Source: RGIG4140 sp045632845
Lineage (GTDB): Bacteria; Pseudomonadota; Alphaproteobacteria; CAAHEQ01; UBA3637
Assembly (NCBI GenBank): GCA_045632845.1
Contig: JAZQXL010000011.1
Location: 169,973-233,972, forward strand
Length of the DNA: 64,000 nt
Reading direction: 5' to 3'
Shown piece after piece: positions 49,643-59,163 of the stretch; within the stretch, counting starts at the first letter, position 1, and each line of letters begins with the position of its first letter. Made by a program: the position numbers and the translations under genes. Under the pieces are notes generated by a model, which saw only the letters and a list, made by a program, of their open reading frames with translations, had not been told where the DNA came from and did no database searches.

Positions 49643-51214
49643 ATGCGCAAATTATCTCTTATTTTACTTGCTTCAGTTAGTTTAATTTCTTCATACACTT
49701 ATGCGAATACACCATTTAAACTAACACTCTTGCATACAAATGATTTGCATTCTCATTTTCTTCCTTTCAAAAGTGATGGTAGCTCCTGCACATATGATAC
49801 TTGTCTTGGCGGTTGGGCTAAAATTAAATCCTTTATTAATACTGAAAAACAGAACAACAAAAATCTTATTCTCTTAGATGCAGGGGATCGTTTTTCAGGA
49901 ACTGTTTTTTACACTCTTAGAAAAAGTCAAGATATCTCCGTTTTGTTAAATGAAATGCAATATGATGCCATGTGTCTTGGTAATCATGATTTTGATGATG
50001 GACTTCCTGAGCTTGAAAAATTTGTTAAGAATATAAAAGCCCCTGTTTTATCTTCAAATGTAATTTTTCCTGAAAAAAGCTTTTTAAAAAACGATATTTT
50101 ACCAGTCATTGTTTTACATAAAGAAGGACGCCAAATTGGAATCATCTCTGCACTCACACCAACAACAAAAACAACAAGTTCGAATGCAACAGAAATTGAG
50201 TTAAAACAACCTATCGAAACCATTCAACCACTTATTCAAAAATTAAAAAATCAAAAAGTTGATATTATTATTTTATTAAATCACATTGGTATTGATAAAG
50301 ATATTGAGCTTGCACAACAACTTTCAGATGTTGATGTTATTGTTAGCGCACATACCCACACTCTTTTATCAAACAACCCAAATGAAAAAGAAGCAAAAGG
50401 CGGCTATCCAGTTCTTATTCCCAACAAAGATGGTAAAAATGTACTTATTGTTTCAGCAGGGATTGGTGGTCACCATGTTGGAAAACTTTCACTTGAATTT
50501 GATGAAAAAGGAGATATCGTTTCATATCAAGGTGACACTATCCCAATGGATAACAAAATTAAACCAGATACAAATATGTTAAAAATGTTAGATACCATCC
50601 AATCTGAAATTGATGCTATTTTAAGTGAAAAAATATTTTTTAACTCTCAAAAAATACCATTAACACACGATGGATTATTTTGTTCCGAATCTTGTTATGT
50701 GGGAGAAGTGTTAACCGATTCTCTTTTAAAAGCAGCTCAAAAAATTGAACCAAAAACTGATTTTGCTTTTTTAAATGCTGGTGGTATCCGAGCCGGTTTT
50801 CAACAAGGGGATATTACATTTAAAAATATTGCACAAACATATCCTTTCGACTCAAAAGCCGTTATTGTTAAAATGAAAGGAAAAGAAATTCTTCCTTATT
50901 TAAACCATGGATTAAAAGAATATGTTCCTGATGATAGAACAAATCCATTTATTCAAACAGCAGGATTAGGCTACCTATTCTCTGGCACAGAAAAAATTGT
51001 AAAAAAAATAGATTTGAATAAAAAATCACTCGAAGATGAAAAAGAATATCTCATTGTTATGCCCTCTTTTTTAGCAAAAGGAGGTGATGGATTTCCTACA
51101 CTTGAAATTGTAAAAGTATTACCCGAAAAAAGTATTCGCGAAGAGATTATTTCAATCTTAAAAAACAATCCAATCAAAAAATTTGAAAACCGAATAAAAA
51201 AAATGTTCAATTAA
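49643..51214 (+). CDS. periplasmic 5'-nucleotidase family protein
   Basis: A 523-residue UshA/NadN-type enzyme. Signal peptide MRKLSLILLASVSLISSYTYA; the metallophosphatase domain has LLHTNDLHSHF, LGNHDFDDG, LLNHIG and SAHTHTLL as dimetal ligands, and the C-terminal nucleotide-binding domain has NAGGIRAGFQQGDITF and LAKGGDGFP. It removes phosphate from nucleotides in the periplasm. AAAGGATA precedes the ATG. The last 8 bases overlap the convergent MFS gene. Confidence 0.92.
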   Translation: MRKLSLILLASVSLISSYTYANTPFKLTLLHTNDLHSHFLPFKSDGSSCTYDTCLGGWAKIKSFINTEKQNNKNLILLDAGDRFSGTVFYTLRKSQDISVLLNEMQYDAMCLGNHDFDDGLPELEKFVKNIKAPVLSSNVIFPEKSFLKNDILPVIVLHKEGRQIGIISALTPTTKTTSSNATEIELKQPIETIQPLIQKLKNQKVDIIILLNHIGIDKDIELAQQLSDVDVIVSAHTHTLLSNNPNEKEAKGGYPVLIPNKDGKNVLIVSAGIGGHHVGKLSLEFDEKGDIVSYQGDTIPMDNKIKPDTNMLKMLDTIQSEIDAILSEKIFFNSQKIPLTHDGLFCSESCYVGEVLTDSLLKAAQKIEPKTDFAFLNAGGIRAGFQQGDITFKNIAQTYPFDSKAVIVKMKGKEILPYLNHGLKEYVPDDRTNPFIQTAGLGYLFSGTEKIVKKIDLNKKSLEDEKEYLIVMPSFLAKGGDGFPTLEIVKVLPEKSIREEIISILKNNPIKKFENRIKKMFN

Positions 51215-52448
51215 TTGTTCTGATACTTTTTTGTTTGAATGCTACCACAAAAAGTGAATTTAAAATAAGAGCTGAAGAATAACCAATCAACATCGCTGTG
51301 TGAGGGGAATATAAGTCTGCTAACCATCCAATGAGCAGTGTCCCTGCAGAATAAAAACCTGTATTCAATAATGTTGTGAAAGAAACAAGCGTTGCACGTT
51401 CATCATTTGAAATTTCTTTTTGAATAAACGACCCCGTTGCCGGAGAATAAATTCCAAAACAACCAGATCCTATCGTTTTTAAAATTGGACTAATCCAATT
51501 GGCGCATAAAACAGAAAAAACGTTAACAAGATTATCACTCATTGCTCCAAACAAAATTGTTTTTTCAACACCAATTAATTTTCCAACCTTTGAAGATAAA
51601 TAACTGGTAACAGATGAAACAAGATGTCCAAAAAATCTTAAAACACCCAATAATTCAACTGGCATAATTGTTTTAAAAAAGGCCGCATTAATCGTATAAG
51701 AAGCTTCATTCAAACCATAATGTGTTGAATCTGCAATAGCAAAGCAGAACAATCTTTTGTTCTTTTTAAAATATGAAAATGCTTTTAACAAATGTTTAAA
51801 AGGATTAACCATTGCTTCTTTTTTAATCATGCCCTCTTTTAACATCAGTGAAATTGCAAAAGCCAAAAACATTGGTATAACAACCATAACCATTACCCCT
51901 CGAAGAGATAAAAAGTAATAAAAAACACCACACATTAATGCCCCAACACTTAATGAAAATGAAGAAACAGATTTCATTTTTGATAAGCAATCATGATATT
52001 TATCTAACTCATTGTTTGACGCTAAACTTTCATATAAAAATGTATCAGCATTTGGAGCTGAAAAACGATAAAATCCAGAAAAAAGAGCTGCGACAACCAA
52101 TGTAGAATAAGAACTTGCTGACGCAAATAAAACAACAGCCAACAACCTGCAAAAGGAACAAAGCATGGCAACTTTTTTGCGCCCCACTTTGTCAGACAAC
52201 AATCCAAGGGGAACACCCAAAATTGTCCCAGTCATATGGGCAATAAAAAATATCTTCATTGCATCAGAATAAGAATCGCTCAATGAAGCAAAAAATAACA
52301 ACTCAATTGGCAAAGCAAAATTCATGCGAATAAAAAAGCTGTATAAATATAAAAGAGAAACATTCCTTGTCATCAAATTTTCACTGTTTAAACCCAAAAT
52401 GAAATTCTCATTTACAAAATTTTTAATTTTCACAAATTTGCTAATCAT
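51207..52448 (-). CDS. MFS transporter
   Basis: A 413-residue polytopic protein with about 12 helices. The loop between helices 2 and 3 reads PLGLLSDKVGRKKVAM, the MFS signature GxLaDrxGRkk. The substrate cannot be told. The start is taken at the ATG at 52448, which overlaps the VanX-like gene stop by 8 bases with GGGAG before it; the frame could open at a TTG 12 bases earlier. It is the last gene of an overlapping GNAT-VanX-MFS unit, so it may export or import a peptide or cell-wall fragment; that is inference. Confidence 0.85.
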   Translation of the reverse strand: MISKFVKIKNFVNENFILGLNSENLMTRNVSLLYLYSFFIRMNFALPIELLFFASLSDSYSDAMKIFFIAHMTGTILGVPLGLLSDKVGRKKVAMLCSFCRLLAVVLFASASSYSTLVVAALFSGFYRFSAPNADTFLYESLASNNELDKYHDCLSKMKSVSSFSLSVGALMCGVFYYFLSLRGVMVMVVIPMFLAFAISLMLKEGMIKKEAMVNPFKHLLKAFSYFKKNKRLFCFAIADSTHYGLNEASYTINAAFFKTIMPVELLGVLRFFGHLVSSVTSYLSSKVGKLIGVEKTILFGAMSDNLVNVFSVLCANWISPILKTIGSGCFGIYSPATGSFIQKEISNDERATLVSFTTLLNTGFYSAGTLLIGWLADLYSPHTAMLIGYSSALILNSLFVVAFKQKSIRTIN

Positions 52449-53070
52449 CCAATCTCCCAAAAATTGCTATTTTTGCCCCGGTTAACTTTGCCCATAATCT
52501 ATCCCCAAAAGAATAATGCCACCACTCTGCAGGATAGTTCACAAAACCAACCTTTTCCAGCGCGTTTTTTAATATATTTCTATTTTTTCTTGCCTCAACA
52601 GACACGTCAAATTCAAAATCCGCCGATTCAGAAAAACCACGAATAAGTCCACCCATATCATATTCATTTCCATTTTTATCACACAAAGTAACATCTATCG
52701 CTGCACCACTTTGATGTCCACTTCCTTGACGATATGGGTTCGCACAAAAAACATCACAACAAGCTATAAATTCTTCAGAATCAGTTGACAACTCTGGGTG
52801 TTCTTCCATCTGTTTTTGAACAACTTCATCCCACAATTTTTTTTGAGCATCAAGAGGTCGATAGGCCTCATAAATTTTTAAAAAATAATTTTCAGGTAAT
52901 TCTTTTTGTGCCTTCAACAACATCTGATAGATATAAAAACGTACTCGTTTTTCTTTTGTAAACTCATCACAAAAAAAGAGACCATCTTTTTCATCTATTT
53001 GAATTAAATGAGGTGGATTTTCAACCTCTAAAATATATTCTGGTTCTGGCAAGTGTGCATCGCTAAACAT
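52441..53070 (-). CDS. D-Ala-D-Ala dipeptidase (VanX/DdpX family)
   Basis: A 209-residue zinc peptidase of the M15 family. The zinc site is SGHQSGAAIDVTL (SxHxxGxAxD) and EWWHYSF (ExxH), and YEAYRPLDAQKKLW carries the conserved Arg. No signal peptide, so it would act in the cytoplasm on D-Ala-D-Ala released from the wall, as DdpX does in E. coli. GGAAGGAT precedes the ATG at 53070, which overlaps the GNAT stop by 8 bases. No van resistance genes are present, so antibiotic resistance is not implied. Confidence 0.9.
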   Translation of the reverse strand: MFSDAHLPEPEYILEVENPPHLIQIDEKDGLFFCDEFTKEKRVRFYIYQMLLKAQKELPENYFLKIYEAYRPLDAQKKLWDEVVQKQMEEHPELSTDSEEFIACCDVFCANPYRQGSGHQSGAAIDVTLCDKNGNEYDMGGLIRGFSESADFEFDVSVEARKNRNILKNALEKVGFVNYPAEWWHYSFGDRLWAKLTGAKIAIFGRLDD

Positions 53071-53725
53071 ATCTGATCCTTCCTGATTCTTGTGGATAAA
53101 GTTGCTTTTTTTGAGTTGCAACAAAATGAGACCTGTTTGAAGATAAAAAATCTGTTTTAAACATTTTTAAAACCATTCTTGGTTCATCTTGATAAGCTGA
53201 AGTCGATTTAAACCCAACTACTTTTGCATTGAAACGTTGCAGCATTTTAATTGAATATAAATTGTTCGGATGAACAGTTATATCTAATTCATCATGTGTT
53301 TTAAAATAAACATTTAAAACACAGGCCAATGCTTTACTCATTAAACCTTTTCTACCATCTAAAGGATTAATAAAATACCCAACATCTCCTTGAATCAAAT
53401 TTCCATTTTTATCTTGTGAAGGATAATCGTCTATTGTGATATTTCCAACCAAATTCCCCTTTCCATCACACAAAGCCATACGATATGTTTTGCGTGGCGA
53501 TTGATTCTTTTCATCTTCAGCTTTTTGTAAAAAATGATTTATTTTTTCACCTAACAAATACTGATAATCTTTTCTAGATGGATCAACTTGAAAAGCATAA
53601 AAAGGTTGAAATCCCTCTTTTTCTTTTGCTTGTCTATTAATTGCATCTGCTATTTGATATAATTTTTTAAAATCTGATGGCAAAAATTCTCTAATTGAAA
53701 AATCTAATTCCTGAATTAAAAACAT
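53063..53725 (-). CDS. GNAT-family N-acetyltransferase
   Basis: A 220-residue acetyltransferase of the RimJ/RimL kind: FSIREFLPSDFKKLYQIA opens the fold, ALCDGKGNLVGNITIDDY and GDVGYFINPLDGRKGLMSKAL form the central strands and acetyl-CoA loop (RKGLMS in place of the usual Q/RxxGxG/A), and DITVHPNNLYSIKMLQRFNAKVVGF is the late block. Substrate unknown. AAAGGGATG lies before the ATG. First gene of the unit with VanX-like and MFS genes. Confidence 0.85.
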   Translation of the reverse strand: MFLIQELDFSIREFLPSDFKKLYQIADAINRQAKEKEGFQPFYAFQVDPSRKDYQYLLGEKINHFLQKAEDEKNQSPRKTYRMALCDGKGNLVGNITIDDYPSQDKNGNLIQGDVGYFINPLDGRKGLMSKALACVLNVYFKTHDELDITVHPNNLYSIKMLQRFNAKVVGFKSTSAYQDEPRMVLKMFKTDFLSSNRSHFVATQKKQLYPQESGRIRYV

Positions 53726-53759
53726 AACATCCCTTTTAACAATAAATACGTATCAACTT

Positions 53760-54767
53760 TTATTTATCTGACAATGTACGAATAACTTTTTTCATTAATG
53801 TGGAAAAAGGATACTTTTTAAAATCTTCTAACTTAACATAAAAACCATCTTCTTGCGCAAAATCATTTTTAATCAAAAATAACGGTGTTAATGTTAAATG
53901 AAAATGGGTAAATGTGTGAGAAACAATCTGACTACTCTCTTGCCAATTAGCTTTAAAAAGAGGATTTTTTTCTTTTGTCCAAGGAAATTCATACAACCCG
54001 TGTAACAAACCTTTTTCACTTCTTTTTTGAATAAAATATTCACCTTTGTCATTTTTTATTAAATGAACAAATCCATCAAAGCGTTTTTTTTCCAACTTTT
54101 TAATCAATGGAATTTTATCCACAAGCCCATTCTTATGAGCAAGACATGCTTCTTTCCACGGACATAAAAGACATTTTGCATTTTGAGGAGTGCAAATTGT
54201 AGCTCCCAAATCCATAATGGCTGATGAATAATCTGCTGAATGCGTTTGATGAGTCAAAGGAACCGCTAAATCATAAATTTCTTCTTTTGTAACTGGTTTT
54301 TCAATTCCATATAATCTAGCAATAACCCTTATTACATTCCCATCAACAACCGTTTCAGGTGCGTTAAATGCAAAAGCTGCTATACTTGAAGCACTGTAAG
54401 GGCCAATTCCAGGAAGTTTCAACAACTCTGCCCTATCTGATGGCAATTGTCCATCATATTTTTCAACCAAAACTTTGGCACATTCATGAATTTTTCTTGC
54501 TCTTGTATAATATCCCAACCCTTGCCAACAAAGAAGAACTTCTTCAATATCTGCATTTGCTAAAGCTTGAACAGTTGGGAACCTTTTAATCCATTTTGGA
54601 AAATAAGATTCAACAGTTTTTACAGTTGTTTGCTGCAACATAATTTCAGAAATCCAAACCTCATAAGGATTCGGATGTGCCCCGCCAATAACCCGCCAAG
54701 GCATTGTTCTTGCATTTTTATAAAACCACTCAACCAGCTTATCAGATAACTCTTTTTCTTTACTCAT
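53760..54767 (-). CDS. mutY: A/G-specific adenine glycosylase
   Basis: A 335-residue base-excision glycosylase removing A opposite 8-oxoG. EIMLQQTTVKTV holds the conserved helix, the helix-hairpin-helix is LPGIGPYSASSIAAFAF, VVDGNVIRV carries the catalytic Asp, and the iron-sulfur ligands are CTPQNAKCLLCPWKEAC (C-x6-C-x2-C-x5-C). The C-terminal NUDIX-like domain that senses 8-oxoG begins at about 230. The ATG overlaps the ATPase gene stop by 8 bases, so the two are coupled. Confidence 0.94.
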   Translation of the reverse strand: MSKEKELSDKLVEWFYKNARTMPWRVIGGAHPNPYEVWISEIMLQQTTVKTVESYFPKWIKRFPTVQALANADIEEVLLCWQGLGYYTRARKIHECAKVLVEKYDGQLPSDRAELLKLPGIGPYSASSIAAFAFNAPETVVDGNVIRVIARLYGIEKPVTKEEIYDLAVPLTHQTHSADYSSAIMDLGATICTPQNAKCLLCPWKEACLAHKNGLVDKIPLIKKLEKKRFDGFVHLIKNDKGEYFIQKRSEKGLLHGLYEFPWTKEKNPLFKANWQESSQIVSHTFTHFHLTLTPLFLIKNDFAQEDGFYVKLEDFKKYPFSTLMKKVIRTLSDK

Positions 54768-56562
54768 TCTTTTCTTGATTTTCGCTTTCTTCTTGTTCCT
54801 TTGATTCAACCTTTTTCTTTAGAGCAGCTTTAGAATAAATTTGCAATTTTCGACCAGTCTTATCAACATTTAAAAAGACATCTTGTCCTGGTTTGATTTT
54901 TTCTTGCATAATCAAAAATGAAAGAGGGTTTTCTACTTGATTTTGAATCAATCGCTTCAATGCACGAACACCAAACTTAGAGGTAAAAACTTCATCCACA
55001 AACCAATCTTTTGCAGAATCTGCAACAACAACATTGTAACCCAATGCCTTGGCTCGTTTTAAAAGTTTATTTAAATGAATATCCACAATCATTCTCAAAT
55101 GTTCTTCATTCAACTGGTGGAAAGATACAATATCGTCTAAACGATTTAAAAACTCAGGTCTAAAATATTCGCTCAACTTTTCAACACGTTGATAACTTGG
55201 CAAATTTGCCCCAACGTTAGATGTTAAAATGATAATCGTATTTCTAAAATCAACCGTAATTCCCTTACTATCTGTCAAACGACCTTCGTCCAACAATTGC
55301 AACATTAAGTTTAAAATATCTAAATGCGCTTTTTCAATTTCGTCAAACAACACCACTTGAAATGGACGCAAACGAACCGATTCTGTTAACAAACCACCTG
55401 CTTCAAAACCTGGTGTTCCTGGAGGTGGTCCAATCATTCTTGCAACAGAAGTTCTTTCCATATATTCACTCATATCCAAACGAAGCAAGGCTGTTTCATC
55501 ATTAAACATAAAATCAGCTAAAGACTTTGCAAGTTCAGTTTTACCAACCCCTGTTGTACCAATGAACAAAAATGATCCAATTGGTCTATTTGGATCTTGC
55601 AATCCAGATCTTGCACGCCTTAGTGCATTAGCTACTACTACAACAGCTCCATCTTGCCCAACAACTCGTTGCTTTAAATAATGTTCTGCATTTGCGAGTC
55701 GTTGTTTATCTTCCGCATCAACTTTTTCAACAGGAATACCAGTCCACGCAGCAATCGTTCTATTGCAAAAGTCAACAGTAACTTGATTGTGATCACTTTC
55801 AACTTCTCCTTTTGCAATATCAATCATTAACAATGACGCCGCATCATCTAACAAATCAAGTGCTTTCGCAGGAAAAGCCCTTTGTTTAATATATCTGTGC
55901 GTCAATTGACAAGCTGCAACAACTGTTTCATCTGGGATAACAACATTATAGTGTGTTTCAAATTTTTCTTTTAAAGAAGAAACAATTTCTATACTTTCTT
56001 GAAGAGTTGGTTCTTCTAACAACACACGTTGAACTTGACCCATCACAATATTATCTTTTTCCATATAACTGACAAAAGACTGTGTTTCTGCCTCAATCAA
56101 ACAACGAATTTGCCCACTGCTTAAACAGAGCTTTAAAAATTTAGCTGGCTCTTTATTTTCAGGAGCAGTATCCATATTAACCAAAAGAGAGATATCTTTA
56201 ATATATAAAATCTTATCTCCATCCGAATCAACAACATGCTGCATCACACGTTTGACAAGTTCAGCATATTCCATTTCATTGGTTGTATCCAACATAATCT
56301 TTGCAATATCAATACCAACAACTTCTTTTGACTGCAAATATTCAGGTGCATCTTGTGACCCAATAAAAGCGATCAACCCTTCCAACAAAGCTGTTTTACC
56401 AATCCCATTCACACCGATAACAACTGGATTGTTTTTTGTGCTTCTAAGTAAAATGTGGATAAGTCGTTCAAGCTCTTTTTCACGACCAACCAAATGACCA
56501 ATTTCACCATCTAAAACTTTTTGTGTATAATTTATTAGGTAGTTTTCTATATTCTTTTGCAT
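54760..56562 (-). CDS. reduced Clp/Hsp100-type AAA+ ATPase
   Basis: A 600-residue protein with two AAA+ modules but no N-terminal Clp domain and no ClpB coiled-coil. The first module has Walker A GVNGIGKT (50-57) but its Walker B ends in Asp-Ile (LYIKDI, 119-124) instead of Asp-Glu. The second module is intact: GTTGVGKT (335-342), LFDEIE (405-410), and FRPEFLNRLDD. The pore loops are unusual: the D2 GYVG is replaced by GTPG (GPPPGTPGFEAGG), and the D1 aromatic loop is absent. No IGL-type ClpP loop is seen. It lies 15 bases after an exported protein gene and is coupled to mutY. Confidence 0.8.
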   Translation of the reverse strand: MQKNIENYLINYTQKVLDGEIGHLVGREKELERLIHILLRSTKNNPVVIGVNGIGKTALLEGLIAFIGSQDAPEYLQSKEVVGIDIAKIMLDTTNEMEYAELVKRVMQHVVDSDGDKILYIKDISLLVNMDTAPENKEPAKFLKLCLSSGQIRCLIEAETQSFVSYMEKDNIVMGQVQRVLLEEPTLQESIEIVSSLKEKFETHYNVVIPDETVVAACQLTHRYIKQRAFPAKALDLLDDAASLLMIDIAKGEVESDHNQVTVDFCNRTIAAWTGIPVEKVDAEDKQRLANAEHYLKQRVVGQDGAVVVVANALRRARSGLQDPNRPIGSFLFIGTTGVGKTELAKSLADFMFNDETALLRLDMSEYMERTSVARMIGPPPGTPGFEAGGLLTESVRLRPFQVVLFDEIEKAHLDILNLMLQLLDEGRLTDSKGITVDFRNTIIILTSNVGANLPSYQRVEKLSEYFRPEFLNRLDDIVSFHQLNEEHLRMIVDIHLNKLLKRAKALGYNVVVADSAKDWFVDEVFTSKFGVRALKRLIQNQVENPLSFLIMQEKIKPGQDVFLNVDKTGRKLQIYSKAALKKKVESKEQEESENQEKNE

Positions 56563-56577
56563 ATAAAATATCCCCTT

Positions 56578-57696
56578 TTATTCTTCCACAATATCTTCTT
56601 TAGAAACAAAGCCAAATGATGTAGGCACTTTAACTTCTCTTATTGTTTCAGCCCATTTTTCATAATCTTCATTTTGAAGTTGCGTACTTTCTAACAACAA
56701 ATAAGCATCATAGGCAGATCCTTGCATTTTTGCTGTTAAAAATGAGGTGTTTTCATTTCCCCATAAAACGTCTTCATTATTATCTGGCAACCCATATGTT
56801 CCAAAAACAAGATTCCAAAACTCTTTTTTTCTATTTTCTTTTAGCATTCTATTCTTTCGACTGCTGTTTAAAGAAGGATCACCCTTGTTTTTATAAAAAA
56901 TACGGTAAGAAACATTTTCAGTTGCAAGAGATGTATAATCCACAACCATAGTTTCCCTTGTCAATGCTTTATTAAAAATCATTTGTTTAATATATGTTGT
57001 TTCATCTTCAGCTGCTTTATCATCAATGCAAGCTCTAATATCTGCTGGGATATAAAGTTTTCGCGTCATACGACAATCTTTTTCATATTGAACAGACAAT
57101 GCAGGTGGTAAAACTTTATGTGTTTTAGTGAGTAAATATCCTTGATCTTCCAAAGCATCAACAACTTCATCTGGCATCATGCCCAACCCAACACTTGAAA
57201 TTAAAAAGCCATCAGCATCATGTCTTAAGCCTAAAGGATTGGTATAACTTGATCCTCCCGCTGCTTTTCTCAATCTTCTTTCATTTATCAAACGTTGCAA
57301 ATATTCATCGCCTGTTTCTGCTTTTTCAGTCATTGTCAATGGATTTTCACGTTTTAAAATTTCCGATTCTTCAATAACTTTTTCTTCAAATTTTTTTTCT
57401 TGAACAGGAGGAACAGCCGACGCATCTAAATTCACCGAAAAATCAGGGAAAGGGGCCAATCTCAAGGATGTAATAGGAGTAGCATCTCTACCTAAGTTTG
57501 GTTTATTAGCTTTGAACCCATTTTCTTTTACACTGATAAGTTTTGGCGTTGAAACAGGTGCTTTTTCAACCACTGATTTTTCTTCTTTTTTTTCATCAAC
57601 AAAACTAGGTATTTCATCAAACAAAGGAATCGCTTCTTGAGCCAACATAGGCGTTGAAACAAAAAATACACTCAAGAAAAAAAATACATTTTTCAT
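56578..57696 (-). CDS. exported protein of unknown function
   Basis: A 372-residue protein with a signal peptide (MKNVFFFLSVFFVSTPMLAQ). Residues 20-150 are low-complexity and acidic/Pro-rich; the second half looks folded, with two Cys (KDCRMTRKLYIPADIRACID) and a TYIKQMIFNKALTRETMVVDY helix-strand stretch. No family recognised. It precedes the reduced Clp ATPase by 15 bases in the same direction, so the two are probably one transcript, even though one is periplasmic and the other cytoplasmic. Confidence 0.65.
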   Translation of the reverse strand: MKNVFFFLSVFFVSTPMLAQEAIPLFDEIPSFVDEKKEEKSVVEKAPVSTPKLISVKENGFKANKPNLGRDATPITSLRLAPFPDFSVNLDASAVPPVQEKKFEEKVIEESEILKRENPLTMTEKAETGDEYLQRLINERRLRKAAGGSSYTNPLGLRHDADGFLISSVGLGMMPDEVVDALEDQGYLLTKTHKVLPPALSVQYEKDCRMTRKLYIPADIRACIDDKAAEDETTYIKQMIFNKALTRETMVVDYTSLATENVSYRIFYKNKGDPSLNSSRKNRMLKENRKKEFWNLVFGTYGLPDNNEDVLWGNENTSFLTAKMQGSAYDAYLLLESTQLQNEDYEKWAETIREVKVPTSFGFVSKEDIVEE

Positions 57697-57718
57697 TATA
57701 GTCCCCTTAAGATTTAGC

Positions 57719-57747
57719 TTGACCTTTTCCTATTATACATATATTCT
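57719..57747 (+). promoter_or_regulatory. promoter of the LOG-family gene
   Basis: TTGACC, 17 bases, TATTCT, 40 bases before the ATG. Confidence 0.55.
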
Positions 57748-57787
57748 CTATACTAACAATAAATTATTTTTAAAATCAAGGAAAAAC

Positions 57788-58372
57788 ATGAGTACACTTA
57801 ATTCTGTAGCTGTTTTTTGCGGGGGAAGTTCCGGAAGAAAAGCCATTTACGTTCAAGAAGCCCATCGTCTGGGTGAAATTTTAGCAAGAAAAGAGATCAA
57901 ACTTATTTACGGCGCAGGCACAACTGGTTTGATGGGTGCCGTTTCTGATGGTGCTTTTTCTGAAAACGGCTATGTTATTGGCGCTACCATTCGAGAACTC
58001 TACGACATTGAAAAACCAGCAGAAATTGCAAAAAAAGCTGACAAGTTTGAAGTTTGGGATCAAATGGCTCAAAGAAAAGTATCTATGGTCGACCAAGCTG
58101 ATGCTATTGCCATTTTACCAGGTGGCTTTGGCACCATGGATGAATTGTTTGAAGTTTTAACATTACGCCAATTAGGAATTATTAAATCACCAATTATTGT
58201 TGTCAATATTGATGGTTTTTACAACACCCTTCAACAGTTTTTATTTGAAATGGTTGGTGAAGGATTTGTCAAACCTCATCAAATCAAATTACTCACATTT
58301 GTCAGATCTGTCGACGAAGTATTACCAGAAATTGAACACCAACTTATGATGGCTCAACAAGAAAAAAAATAG
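57788..58372 (+). CDS. LOG-family protein (nucleoside monophosphate phosphoribohydrolase type)
   Basis: A 194-residue Rossmann-fold protein of the TIGR00730/LOG family. The signature PGGFGTMDELFEVLTLRQLG is complete, and VAVFCGGSSG and IYGAGTTGLMGAVSDGA give the nucleotide-binding start. Plant and bacterial LOG enzymes cleave nucleoside 5'-monophosphates, releasing the free base. CAAGGAAAAA precedes the ATG at 57788; the frame open from 57719 overlaps the promoter. It is followed 9 bases later by mlaA. Confidence 0.9.
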   Translation: MSTLNSVAVFCGGSSGRKAIYVQEAHRLGEILARKEIKLIYGAGTTGLMGAVSDGAFSENGYVIGATIRELYDIEKPAEIAKKADKFEVWDQMAQRKVSMVDQADAIAILPGGFGTMDELFEVLTLRQLGIIKSPIIVVNIDGFYNTLQQFLFEMVGEGFVKPHQIKLLTFVRSVDEVLPEIEHQLMMAQQEKK

Positions 58373-58381
58373 GAGGCCCTA

Positions 58382-59149
58382 TTGATTAAAAATACATTGT
58401 TTGCTTTAACCTGTGCTTCTTTGCTTTTAACTGGCTGTGCAACCAAACCTGTTACGCCTGAAGAAATCAAAGCCTATGAGGAAGCAAACGATCCTATTGA
58501 ACCATTCAATAGAGCAATGTTTGCAACAAATATGCTTTTAGATGCAGCTATTTTAAAACCAATTGCCAAGGGATACCGAGCTGTAACACCTAAACCAGTT
58601 AGAACTGGTATTGCAAATGTGTTTGACAATATCAAACAACCAGGCTATTTAATCAACTCACTTCTTCAAGGTGAAGGCGAACACGCTTGGGATATTTCAC
58701 GCAGATTCTTAGCAAACACATTCTTAGGGCTCGGCGGCTTATTTGACGTTGCTTCAGATATGAACATTCCTGTTCATACAAACGACTTTGGACAAACACT
58801 TGCCGTGTGGGGTTGGCAAACAAGCGAGCCATATATCGTCTGGCCAATCTTAGGCCCATCAAATCCACGCGATACTGTTGGAACAGTCTTTAGTACATTA
58901 TTAACAAGCGCAGAACTTTCCACCATTCACGAACCATCTGTTCGTTACGGAATCGTTGCTCTTGACGCTATTCAATCTCGAGAAGAAAATATTGAATTTC
59001 TTGATAGTTTGAAAAATTCATCTACTGATTTTTACGCAACAGTTAGAAGCATGTATCGCCAAAACAGGGAGAAAAAAATAAACACCGTCATTCAAAACGA
59101 TAATGCATCAACAAACGCAACATATGATTTTGATTTTGAAGAAGAATAA
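58382..59149 (+). CDS. mlaA: MlaA/VacJ family lipoprotein, TTG start
   Basis: A 255-residue outer-membrane lipoprotein that removes phospholipid from the outer leaflet in the Mla system. Lipobox LTGC (MIKNTLFALTCASLLLTGCA); the MlaA domain shows NDPIEPFNRAMFATNMLLD, VRTGIANVFDNIKQPGYLIN, FLANTFLGLGGLFDVASD and VWPILGPSNPRDTVG. The start is TTG with GGAGG seven bases upstream; a later ATG would remove the signal peptide. It runs on to mlaC 14 bases downstream. Confidence 0.93.
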   Translation: MIKNTLFALTCASLLLTGCATKPVTPEEIKAYEEANDPIEPFNRAMFATNMLLDAAILKPIAKGYRAVTPKPVRTGIANVFDNIKQPGYLINSLLQGEGEHAWDISRRFLANTFLGLGGLFDVASDMNIPVHTNDFGQTLAVWGWQTSEPYIVWPILGPSNPRDTVGTVFSTLLTSAELSTIHEPSVRYGIVALDAIQSREENIEFLDSLKNSSTDFYATVRSMYRQNREKKINTVIQNDNASTNATYDFDFEEE

Positions 59150-59163
59150 AAGGGTATCAAAAA

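Noticed and set aside
52441..53070. Vancomycin-resistance locus
   Set aside because: The VanX-like dipeptidase stands without vanH, vanA or a two-component regulator; a housekeeping DdpX-like role fits better.
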